A stretch of 64,000 bases of DNA, taken from positions 1 through 64,000 of the forward strand of contig LAKY01000039.1 in assembly GCA_000987045.1 (NCBI GenBank). The letters run 5' to 3'. The notes below the pieces were generated by a model. It saw nothing but the letters and a program-made list of their open reading frames with translations. It did not search any database and was not told the origin of the DNA. How positions within the stretch are numbered: the first letter of the stretch is position 1; the number at the start of each line of letters is the position of its first letter. The DNA comes from Clostridiales bacterium PH28_bin88 (lineage in GTDB: Bacteria > Bacillota > PH28-bin88). Positions 1-6,743 of the stretch are shown here, one piece after another. The position numbers and the translations under genes were made by a program.

Positions 1-60
1 AAAACTGCATGTCCGGTGACAACGGGGGCTGGCACCTCGTGAGGGGTGCCTTCTACCCAC
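1..60 (+). other. 3' end of a group II intron (domain V remainder and domain VI)
   Basis: Bases 1-18 read like the 3' strand of a bacterial group II intron domain V (GNRA-type loop A's followed by CTGCATGTCCGGT). Bases 31-50 form an 8-bp hairpin, GGCACCTC/GGGGTGCC, closed by a GTGA tetraloop. It sits on a basal GGG/CCC stem with an unpaired A in TTCTACCC, as expected for domain VI and its branch-point A. The intron would end with AC (an AY end) at 59-60. The rest of the intron lies outside the window. Downstream the reading frame is open with no start codon, as expected for a 3' exon. Confidence 0.7.
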
Positions 61-61
61 T

Positions 62-535
62 CAGAATATTTTCGGGGCTAAGCCGGATCTTGTTTTAAAT
101 CGTGAAAATGTCTATTACCGTTCTAAGAAGCCCAAGGTTATTTCCTGCCCCGCACGTATTTTATGGTACACTAGTAGGGGAAAAAATGTTTTAGGAACTA
201 TGAGTATTAGGGCTTGCTCTTACGTAGACAAAATTGTAATAGATAAACCGAAAGAGCTTTTTCGGCAGTTTCGCAGACTAGGTGTTTATGAATGGGCAGA
301 TGTTTTAGGTGAAGCTAACGGAGATTATAATAGAGAAATTATGGCCGTCTGTTTTAGTGACACTGAGCTATTCGATGTCCCTATATATTGGAGTGTTCTA
401 AAACAAATCCTGTTAGAAGAAGAGGGCCGTACCGCGCCAATTCAGTCACCTGTATTAATTTCCAATAAAGTGTTCGAACGGATTTATCGTATAGCTTTCA
501 ATCAGACGCAGGGAGGTACCATAAATGCCCGGTAA
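62..535 (+). CDS. 3' exon of an intron-interrupted gene, partner of the ASCH protein
   Basis: The frame is open from just after the intron end to the stop at 535, about 157 residues, although the first ATG with any ribosome site is only at 200. The sequence before 200 (KPDLVLNRENVYYRSKKPK and onward) reads as normal protein, so the ATG at 200 is probably internal and the true start lies upstream of the intron. The protein resembles, from memory, the C-terminal region of proteins encoded next to ASCH-domain genes, some fused to GNAT acetyltransferases. That assignment is weak. The stop overlaps the start of the ASCH gene by 11 bases, so the two are translationally coupled. If the intron splices, the gene may be functional. 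If not, it is broken. Confidence 0.55.
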   Translation, partial: QNIFGAKPDLVLNRENVYYRSKKPKVISCPARILWYTSRGKNVLGTMSIRACSYVDKIVIDKPKELFRQFRRLGVYEWADVLGEANGDYNREIMAVCFSDTELFDVPIYWSVLKQILLEEEGRTAPIQSPVLISNKVFERIYRIAFNQTQGGTINAR

Positions 536-968
536 AGCTCTGTTACTTTCAATCAGGCCTGAGTATGCAAAGAAAATATTTGACGGCACCAAGAATGTTG
601 AATTGAGGCGTGTAGTGCCAAAAGTAAGGCAGGGGGATTTAGTATTCGTTTATGTTTCATCTCCTGTTAAAGCACTTGTAGGAGCCTTTAAAGTAGATAA
701 CGTTATATCTGCTGCACCAACAGATCTCTGGGATAAAGTTCGGAATGCGGCAGGAATAACCCGGCCCGAGTTTGACAAGTATTTCATTGGTGCAACAACC
801 GGATATGGAATAGTTTTTTCCGAAGCTTGGGCTCTTCCTCAACCAATACCACTAAATACGCTTAAAGACATTTGGCCGGGGTTTCGCCCGCCACAAGGGT
901 ATCGGTATTTAAGTAATTATACGGATGAATTCAATTTATTCTCTAGTGTTGTGAGAAGTCTTCAGTAA
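525..968 (+). CDS. ASCH-domain (PUA-like) protein
   Basis: A 147-residue protein that opens with KALLLSIRPEYAKKIFDGTK and VELRR, the typical start of ASCH domains, followed by a GDLVFVYVSSPVKALVGAF strand pattern. ASCH/PUA-like folds bind RNA or modified nucleotides and often act in regulation. The precise role here is unknown. The start ATG is preceded by GGGAGGTACC at good spacing and overlaps the upstream gene. The length is normal for a single-domain ASCH protein and no damage is visible. It probably works with the upstream protein, since such pairs recur in prokaryotes (recollection of the family, not tested here). Confidence 0.75.
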   Translation: MPGKALLLSIRPEYAKKIFDGTKNVELRRVVPKVRQGDLVFVYVSSPVKALVGAFKVDNVISAAPTDLWDKVRNAAGITRPEFDKYFIGATTGYGIVFSEAWALPQPIPLNTLKDIWPGFRPPQGYRYLSNYTDEFNLFSSVVRSLQ

Positions 969-1018
969 CGACAGACAGATTGACTAAGCAAATTAGCTAC
1001 TGAAATTGGGTGCCTTGG

Positions 1019-1108
1019 ATGGAGAAGGATTATGATGATGTGGTAAGGTTCTTCGAAAAGGATTATCTTTGGCGGGGGTTCCCCCGTATGCACGCTGCAG
1101 TTGCATAA
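1019..1108 (+). other. Tiny ORF, possible gene remnant
   Basis: A 29-codon frame starting MEKDYDDVVRFFEKDY lies in the gap between the ASCH gene and RhuM. It has no convincing ribosome site and resembles no family I can name. It may be the tail of a deleted gene. Nothing else is visible in 969-1154. Confidence 0.2.
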
Positions 1109-1154
1109 TTTTGAGACTCTAAGGAAATTCGGAAGAAGTTAGGGGCGATTGGAT

Positions 1155-2183
1155 ATGCACTTTGAAAATCAATCCGAAATCATCATGTATCAGACCGATG
1201 ATGGAGAGACAAAGATTGACGTGAGGCTGGAGAATGAAACCGTCTGGCTTTCCCTAAACCAGATGGCCGAATTATTTCAACGAGATAAGTCGGTTATATC
1301 AAAGCATATTAAGAATGTGTACCAGGAGGGGGAACTTGATGAAAAATCAACTGTTGCATTTTTTGCAACAGTTCAAAATGAAGGTGATAGAAGCGTTGAG
1401 CGGAATATCGCTTACTACAATCTAGATATGATTATATCCGTCGGCTACCGTGTAAAGACTCACCGAGGAACCCAGTTCAGGATTTGGGCAACGCAGCGTC
1501 TGAAGGAATATATTATCAAAGGTTTTACAATGAATGACGATTTGCTTAAAAAAGCTGGTGGTGGTAATTACTTTGATGAGCTGCTGGAAAGAATCAGGGA
1601 CATTCGTTCCTCGGAAAAGGTATTCTGGCGAAAAGTCCTTGAAATTTACGCAACCAGTATCGATTATGACCCACGGGCAGAGGCTTCGGAAAGATTCTTT
1701 CAAACAGTTCAGAACAAGATGCACTGGGCGGCCCATGGACATACGGCAGCGGAGGTTATTGCCCTTCGTGCCGATGCGGACAAACCGTTTATGGGGCTTA
1801 CCAGTTTCTCTGGCTCAAAGCCGCGAAAGACTGATGTGACCGTGGCAAAAAACTACTTGAATGAAAATGAAATCGATTTATTGAATCGAATTGTGAGTAT
1901 GTATCTGGATTTTGCGGAAATGCAGGCCAAACGCAGAAGACCTATGTATATGAAAGACTGGATCGAAAAACTAGACGATTTCTTACGCCTGGGAGAACAC
2001 GAAATCCTGACCCATGCGGGCAGAATCAGCCATGAGGAAGCCCTGAAGAAGGCCAATGCGGAATATGAAAAATATAGGGAGCGGACTAAAAATGAACTTT
2101 CCCCGGTAGAGAGACACTTTATTGAGGCGGTAGACAAGGCGGCGAAGATGATTGAGGCGAAAAGAGGGCGGCGTGAAGGGTGA
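1155..2183 (+). CDS. RhuM family protein (virulence RhuM-like)
   Basis: A protein of about 342 residues with the RhuM pattern: an N-terminal half with IDVRLENETVWLSLNQMAEL and a KilA-N/HTH-like segment (RDKSVISKHIKNVYQEGEL), then GYRVKTHRGTQFRIWATQRL and a helical C-terminal half. RhuM proteins occur in genomic islands and defence-rich regions, often near restriction systems. Their biochemical role is not settled. I prefer the ATG at 1155 over the TTG at 1149 because AGGGG sits at better spacing. The last residues (GRREG) run straight into sequence related to the DUF4258 toxin gene at 10851, so the 3' end has been recombined and the natural C-terminus may be lost. Confidence 0.8.
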   Translation: MHFENQSEIIMYQTDDGETKIDVRLENETVWLSLNQMAELFQRDKSVISKHIKNVYQEGELDEKSTVAFFATVQNEGDRSVERNIAYYNLDMIISVGYRVKTHRGTQFRIWATQRLKEYIIKGFTMNDDLLKKAGGGNYFDELLERIRDIRSSEKVFWRKVLEIYATSIDYDPRAEASERFFQTVQNKMHWAAHGHTAAEVIALRADADKPFMGLTSFSGSKPRKTDVTVAKNYLNENEIDLLNRIVSMYLDFAEMQAKRRRPMYMKDWIEKLDDFLRLGEHEILTHAGRISHEEALKKANAEYEKYRERTKNELSPVERHFIEAVDKAAKMIEAKRGRREG

Positions 2184-2380
2184 ACGGGGAGTTATTGAAG
2201 AGGATATAACCAGGTGTCTGCGGTGGCAAAATGCAAAAAATTAAGAAAGACGTGGATGCCACCTGGAAAGGGCGCACTATTGTCTTTCGGGGTATGGATG
2301 CATAGGTATGTAAAAGCCTGTGGGGAACAGGCTTACGAACCGGATGATGTACGTCTGATGCAGGGCCTTTCCGACCCGAG
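2184..2380 (+). pseudogene. Chimeric relic of a DUF4258 / zinc-finger-HTH toxin-antitoxin pair (copy 1)
   Basis: Bases near 2180-2215 match the toxin gene at 10949-10990 (GGTGAACGGGGAGTT and on). From about 2216 the match jumps to the antitoxin gene at 11215-11365, so the toxin's 3' half and the antitoxin's start are deleted. The antitoxin frame then hits a TAG where the intact copy has TGG, and a base insertion shifts it again. No functional product is expected. A second copy with the same deletion joint lies at 4309-4503. Confidence 0.75.
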
Positions 2381-2544
2381 CCGGTATGGAGCGGAAAATG
2401 TCCGCAAAAGGTTTGAAAGAGCCACAGTGTTGCTTCGCTAATTCCCCTGACGCAGTTTTCTCTGTTTAAATCGCCATAGTAGCGATGTAAAATGGAAGGT
2501 CAACGGACACGAATCTACTGGCACCAGTGGCTTTCCGGTGGTAA

Positions 2545-2769
2545 TTACCTAGCAAGCATATAATCGGATAGAGAGTACTTTGACCCCCTTTGTATAATAA
2601 GCCCGTTTTCTCTAAATCTGTTTAACAACGGCAGAACATCAGATTCTTTTTGAACTAACACGCCAGTCTTTTTAAGGTCCTCAACTATTTCCTTTAGAGT
2701 AAATGGTTCCTTTTTTGATAGTATTAGGTTCATTAAAATAAAATTGGGTTTTGATGCTAATGGTGACAT
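2545..2769 (-). CDS. Small winged-helix-like protein
   Basis: A 74-residue protein with helix-rich sequence (LNLILSKKEPFTLKEIVEDLKK, quoted in part: PFTLKEIVEDL) and a turn plus strand pattern near the end (LIIQRGSKYSLSDY) that suggests a winged helix-turn-helix fold. A strong ribosome site, GGAGGTAACC, precedes the ATG at 2769. No family is recognised with certainty. It could be a stand-alone DNA-binding regulator. It lies downstream of the minus-strand ORF ending at 2819, so both may be on one transcript. Confidence 0.6.
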   Translation of the reverse strand: MSPLASKPNFILMNLILSKKEPFTLKEIVEDLKKTGVLVQKESDVLPLLNRFRENGLIIQRGSKYSLSDYMLAR

Positions 2770-2818
2770 AAGGTTACCTCCCTGTAGTTTTTAGGCATTA
2801 TTTTGGAGCACCTAATTT

Positions 2819-3076
2819 TTAAGAAAGTGTGCTTGGGACGAAATCGGTCGAAAAGAATACGGATAAGTCTTCTTCTGCAATAGCTTTACCCACGTGTACT
2901 CGAAACCCACTAATATTCTCTTTTTTTTTAGAAGAGTAAATGTAGAATACGGGAAATAAACCCTTATTAGAAATTAATTCAGTTCCTAGACGTGAAACTT
3001 CGGTGAAACGCCGTGGAATTTTGAAGTATATTATGAAGACGGTTGAAAGCTTGGGTGGATATAATTTGTTTTTCAA
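2819..3076 (-). CDS. Hypothetical small protein
   Basis: An 85-residue frame with a TTG start and a weak ribosome site (CAGGTAAG). The sequence has a hydrophobic stretch (STVFIIYF) and no motif I recognise. It lies 49 bases upstream of the small winged-helix gene in the same direction. It could be real or a fragment of a longer gene. The AT-rich composition fits the neighbouring accessory DNA. Confidence 0.35.
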   Translation of the reverse strand: MKNKLYPPKLSTVFIIYFKIPRRFTEVSRLGTELISNKGLFPVFYIYSSKKKENISGFRVHVGKAIAEEDLSVFFSTDFVPSTLS

Positions 3077-3265
3077 ACTGACTTACCTGGATTGTACCAT
3101 GAAGAGAGTCGGCTATTTGAATAATCTTTCGTGTCATTGAGGTTAAGCACCCCTATGCCTTTGAAACTCTTAAACATAAGTTCGGCAAACTTCTAAATAC
3201 TCCTGCGTGTGGAACAAAGTTTTCTGAGGGTATCAGGACCTGCACGTAGAGTTTGTAGCTATACC

Positions 3266-3434
3266 TGATTTGTCGGACACACAAGAGTGAGATAAAATAC
3301 TCTTGTGGGGGGCGAGATAAAGGGCAGAGACAGGAAAGCGGTATAACAAAGAGTTCAAGGATGGCGTTGTCCGCATGGTAGAGGACAACGGGCGGAGCGT
3401 CACCAGCGTGGCAAAAGCCCTGGGAGGCTGTTAA
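3266..3434 (+). mobile_element. IS3-family left-end remnant with truncated OrfA
   Basis: The frame 3321-3434 reads KRYNKEFKDGVVRMVEDNGR then SVTSVAKALGG and a stop. This is the N-terminal helix-turn-helix start of an IS3/IS911-type OrfA transposase. About 35 codons remain. The sequence ends abruptly where the DUF89 copy begins. Upstream, 3280-3310 contains an ACAAGAGT/ACTCTTGT inverted repeat, and TTGTCGGACA near 3270 could be part of the IS terminus. The element is dead. Confidence 0.55.
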
Positions 3435-4296
3435 CGTGTGAAAAAGACAATGTCCCCGAAATTTGCTCCGGCCACTTTGCCCACGCTTTCGCACTTTATT
3501 TTCAGCAGGAAGAAAACCCGGCCCCTGGCCAGTTCTTCATGCTCCAGGGACTCGAAGTTGGCCTGGCCTTTGGAGATGACCAGGTTCGATTCTTCCAGGA
3601 GCCTTCTGGCCTCTCCAGACACCTTTTTCAGGGGGACGCCGAGGTAGTTTGAACCGGTAGTGATCACTCTGGCGGTTTTGTCCATACCCACCTGCACGGC
3701 GTTCTCCATGGTGGCGTCATTCAGTATGGGGCCGCCTTTGACAACGTATGTGACCCTTATCCTCATGCACGAAAGCTCTTCCGCCAGCAGCCTGTCAAAC
3801 ACAATTTCACCAGAGTTGTCTCCCACCATAAGAACTTCGTCCACGGTATGCAGCCTTTTTAGAAAAAGGTCGCTGTCATCCCTGGAAAAGCCGGTATTGA
3901 GGCTGTTCCGCAAACTGGCGTCTATATCGAAGCTTCTGTTGATGCCCAGGTCTATTACGTTGCCCGAAACGGATATTTTCAGGGCGTCACGGAGCCTGTC
4001 CCGGGACCGGTCAAGGTAATCCTTTAACCCAGGGTATAATTCCAGGGCCAGGTCATTTGACTTCTTTGTAACCTCTTTGTACGGGTCAGGGCTGTTTATT
4101 TACCCTGTATACCTTTAACCCTTTAACAGCAATTCTGAAGAATTCTCACCGGGGTCCTGGTGCGGTCCATGGCCTTGATATCGTCCATGAGGTCAAATAA
4201 AATCCTGTGCTGGCTTTCCTCGTCTACACCGGCAATGTTCATGCAGGTCACCGCCTGTTTGAGGTAACAGTGGACACAGTCTACAAAAGCTTGCAT
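3431..4296 (-). pseudogene. Broken second copy of the DUF89 (ARMT1-like) gene
   Basis: Nearly the same DNA as the intact gene at 13566-14423. The ATG, the N-terminal CVHCYLKQAVTC and about 50 residues are conserved. Then extra and changed bases around 4095-4135 shift the frame and create an early stop (VRILQNCC). The C-terminal half (VGDNSGEIVFDR, LVISKGQANFESLEHEE) is still open but has no start. The 3' end is joined to an IS3 remnant and the 5' flank to a RhuM/toxin-antitoxin relic, so only the gene body was duplicated. Confidence 0.8.
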
Positions 4297-4308
4297 GTGG
4301 GAGCCTCT

Positions 4309-4503
4309 GAACTTTCCCCGGTAGAGAGACACTTTGAGGTAGTAGACAAGGCGGCGAAGATGATTGAGGGGAAAAGAGGGTGGCGTGAAGGGTGAACGGG
4401 GAGTTGTTGAAGAGGATATAACCAGGGTGTCTGCGTGACAAAATGCAAAAAAATTAAGAAAGACGTTGAGGCTACCTGGAAAGGGCGCACTATTGTCTTT
4501 CGG
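4309..4503 (+). pseudogene. RhuM tail plus toxin-antitoxin relic (copy 2)
   Basis: About 195 bases closely match 2094-2300: the RhuM C-terminal codons (ELSPVERHF), then the toxin fragment, then the antitoxin start (KDVEATWKGRTIVFRG), with the same deletion joint as copy 1. Small indels shift the frames. It starts abruptly beside the DUF89 copy and ends abruptly at an IS21-like fragment. Confidence 0.75.
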
Positions 4504-4504
4504 G

Positions 4505-4564
4505 GTACGGCAGTGGCGCGGCAAGCTGGATGTGGTAATGCGCCAGACCCACCGTGCGCGGGCA
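4505..4564 (+). mobile_element. Short IS21 IstA-like transposase fragment
   Basis: In one frame the bases read VRQWRGKLDVVMRQTHRA, which resembles the conserved part of IS21-family IstA just before the catalytic domain. Only about 20 codons survive. The call rests on family recollection. Confidence 0.35.
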
Positions 4565-4584
4565 ATTTTATTGCACAAGAACAC

Positions 4585-4613
4585 TTGTTCGCTATTAATT
4601 CTACTGCTATAAT
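4585..4613 (+). promoter_or_regulatory. Sigma-70-type promoter
   Basis: TTGTTC at 4585-4590, a 17-bp spacer and TATAAT at 4608-4613. It probably came with the IS200-like fragment just downstream and could now drive the membrane-GAF gene at 4735. Confidence 0.55.
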
Positions 4614-4619
4614 GGAACC

Positions 4620-4690
4620 ATGGAATACCAATTAGACAAAGGCTGCTATGCTGTATATTCTCTTCGGTTCTATTACGTGTGCTGTATCTC
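4620..4690 (+). mobile_element. IS200/IS605 TnpA N-terminal remnant
   Basis: The frame from the ATG at 4620 reads MEYQLDKGCYAVYSLRFYYV, which resembles the start of IS200-type TnpA transposases (short basic start, then a strand ending in hydrophobic residues). The catalytic HUH and Tyr motifs are absent. It is a dead fragment. Confidence 0.45.
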
Positions 4691-4734
4691 GACCTGGGAG
4701 TGTGTCCCAGAAAACCCGGGCATAAAAAGCGGAG

Positions 4735-5685
4735 ATGGAAAGTTGCGAGGGGGAGGGTTGTGACCTGGACTACTGGGTTTTGGGAGGAAGCGCAGTTTGT
4801 GCAATTGTGTTATTCGTTGCAAGAAAACGGCTGGCCGCACTGTATAAACGGTTTTCAGATAACAAGAAGCGGATAAAAATACTCACATCAGACTTGCTAA
4901 AGCTTGCGTTTATCCCTCTGGCAGTATATCTTTTGTGGCAGAACTGGCCGGCGATAGTGTTTCCAGCAGGGGCAAATAACCTGCAAGAACTGATCGGCAG
5001 GTTAGTCAACAGGCCTTTTACTCAGCTTATTTCTGTAGGTACATATCTCGGTTTGCTGATCATACTATATTTTCTTGTTCAATTGCCGTTTATGGATCTG
5101 GAACAACTGAAAATTTTCGGGGTTGAATACAAGCGCCAGGCGGAACAGCAAAAAGAAGTAGCCCAAAGCACCTTAAGTGGGGTTAAAGTCAGAGAAAAAA
5201 TCCGCTTATGCATCCTCGAATCTTTAGCTGACCCTGCAATGGGGAACGAGATAGCCAAAATGGTAACAGACGGAAAGCTAGAGCCATTAAGCGCCTGGGC
5301 AATGCTGGCCAGGCTTATTGAAGGCACATACATGCAAGTTGCTGGCTTAAGGTTGGAAGCAGGAATCGCCGTCATTGAAGGAGAAAAAGTTAATGAAGCA
5401 GAGGGAACAATTGGCCCTGTAACCGAGCAGGCCATGCTTAAGGCTCATAGAGAACAAAAAACTGAAAACAGGACACTGGGCGAAAGCAGTGTATTGGCTT
5501 TTCCTGTACCAGGGATAAGCGGTGAGGTCTCGCTTATTTTCTGGATGCAAAACAGTGTGGGGATTGAATTTACGGAAGTTGACGAAACAATGCTTCAGAT
5601 AGCATGGCAAATTATCTTAAACTACGCTGATCTTAAAGTCTATACAGAAGGGACAAGCCTTGCTTCTTCCGCAAAAAAATGGTAA
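4735..5685 (+). CDS. Membrane protein with GAF-like cytoplasmic domain
   Basis: A 316-residue protein with three predicted membrane segments: about residues 14-30, 50-70 and 95-118. A charged linker (EYKRQAEQQKEV) follows, then a soluble C-terminal half whose strand pattern (SSVLAFPVPGISGEVSLIFW) and closing helix look like a GAF domain. The GAF call is inferred from pattern, not a firm motif. No catalytic residues are seen. The ribosome site is weak. Two small paralogous proteins follow at once, 5710 and 5955. The arrangement of a membrane-GAF protein plus a small protein recurs at 12460-13371. It could be a sensor of a small molecule at the membrane. The partner and output are unknown. Confidence 0.6.
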   Translation: MESCEGEGCDLDYWVLGGSAVCAIVLFVARKRLAALYKRFSDNKKRIKILTSDLLKLAFIPLAVYLLWQNWPAIVFPAGANNLQELIGRLVNRPFTQLISVGTYLGLLIILYFLVQLPFMDLEQLKIFGVEYKRQAEQQKEVAQSTLSGVKVREKIRLCILESLADPAMGNEIAKMVTDGKLEPLSAWAMLARLIEGTYMQVAGLRLEAGIAVIEGEKVNEAEGTIGPVTEQAMLKAHREQKTENRTLGESSVLAFPVPGISGEVSLIFWMQNSVGIEFTEVDETMLQIAWQIILNYADLKVYTEGTSLASSAKKW

Positions 5686-5709
5686 ATTTATAACGAGGGG
5701 GGATGCCGC

Positions 5710-5892
5710 ATGAAACCCAAAGCCAGAGTAGTAAAACTGGTCATAAATAAAGATAGGAAACCGGAGCCATTGCCATTTGACATCAAACCCATTATTGACG
5801 CGATTGTAGAAAAGGCGAGATTCGATCCCGAAACAGACCCTGACATCAAGAGGTTTAGGAGGAAACTAGAAGAAGTCCGTACTGGGGCATAA
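5710..5892 (+). CDS. Small basic protein, paralogue of the next gene
   Basis: 60 residues, preceded by a strong GAGGGGGGA ribosome site. Its C-terminal half contains FDPETDPDIKRFRRKLEEV, almost repeated in the next gene as YNPDTDPDMKRMRRKFDEI. This shared DP-x-TDPD-x-KR-x-RRK motif marks the two as paralogues. It starts 24 bases after the membrane-GAF gene, so they are likely co-transcribed. The function is unknown. Its size and basic helix suggest a binding partner or regulator. Confidence 0.6.
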   Translation: MKPKARVVKLVINKDRKPEPLPFDIKPIIDAIVEKARFDPETDPDIKRFRRKLEEVRTGA

Positions 5893-5954
5893 TAATCTGA
5901 TGGGAATAAATGCTAATTAGTTTGGGTATGATAATGCCGTAGGAGGGATTCATC

Positions 5955-6143
5955 ATGCCCATTCTAATTTTGAGACGAAAAGATATAAAAAAAATGTGGA
6001 CTAAAGAACAGGAAAAAGCTTATCGTAAAATTCTAGCCAGCGTCGTGAAAAGGGCGCAATATAATCCGGATACTGATCCAGACATGAAGCGGATGCGGAG
6101 GAAATTTGATGAAATAGAAAACCAAGGAAAATCGACCCGCTAA
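5955..6143 (+). CDS. Small basic protein, paralogue of the preceding gene
   Basis: 62 residues with an AGGAGGG ribosome site. The N-terminal part differs from its neighbour, while the C-terminal part keeps the TDPD and RRKF motif (YNPDTDPDMKRMRRKFDEI). It lies 62 bases after the first small gene. The duplication with divergence suggests both copies are kept for a reason, for example as alternative partners of the membrane-GAF protein. No known family is recognised. Confidence 0.6.
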   Translation: MPILILRRKDIKKMWTKEQEKAYRKILASVVKRAQYNPDTDPDMKRMRRKFDEIENQGKSTR

Positions 6144-6169
6144 GATGGCGGATTTTTTCTTCTTATTAA

Positions 6170-6370
6170 TATGCCATCCAAAAGAGTAAAGATTGGAGGT
6201 CGAAAGATGCGGATCCCGCAGGTTATACCCAGTTTGTAGTCGGCAAACATGGTGGTAAAGGCACAAAAGTCGCTCCGCAGTCCTTCCATCATGACCCCTC
6301 CTTTATACCGGCTTTGGGAGAAGTCGCAGAATGGGGCATTGCCAAGGGTGGCCGGTACGGTAGTAGCTAA
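6170..6370 (+). pseudogene. Coding-like remnant without a start
   Basis: An open frame of about 66 codons without a start codon reads like genuine protein (DADPAGYTQFVVGKHGGKGT, then VAPQSFHHDPSFIPALG). It ends with a TAA at 6370. It is not in frame with any intact gene and I cannot name the family. It is likely the C-terminal tail of a deleted gene. Confidence 0.4.
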
Positions 6371-6460
6371 TGAACTCGGTATCCATGATATAACTCAAGT
6401 TTGGCGTAAAAAATTACCAAGTCTTGATACACAAGGCTTTCAAGGCTAATAGACAGGAAC

Positions 6461-6544
6461 TGTAGTAGCGAATTGGTAATAATGTATCAAAAAACCACTG
6501 ATAGCGAGCTTTTCAGGACTACGAATTTGTGTTTCGCTACTACA
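6461..6544. repeat. 12-bp inverted repeat flanking 60 bp
   Basis: TGTAGTAGCGAA at 6461-6472 is repeated inverted as TTCGCTACTACA at 6533-6544. It may be a miniature element or a transposon footprint. The rest of 6371-6740 is AT-rich and shows no gene. Confidence 0.5.
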
Positions 6545-6743
6545 TTATTTAAGGGTAACCCCTCAAACCCTTGATTATTTAGCATTGGAAATATATGTCG
6601 CCAAACTTGGGCTATAACTTTCCAAAATAATGATATACTTATAACGGTAATATTGGCGAATTCGACTTAATTTGCATTTTGCATGGGGGCACTGGTTTAC
6701 TCTAAGGTATGATGGTTTGAGAAATGGTGAGGGGGTGTATGCA

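Noticed and set aside
6249-6449. 66-codon ORF with an ATG at 6249
   Set aside because: The overlapping frame 6170-6370 reads more like protein. This one has no ribosome site.
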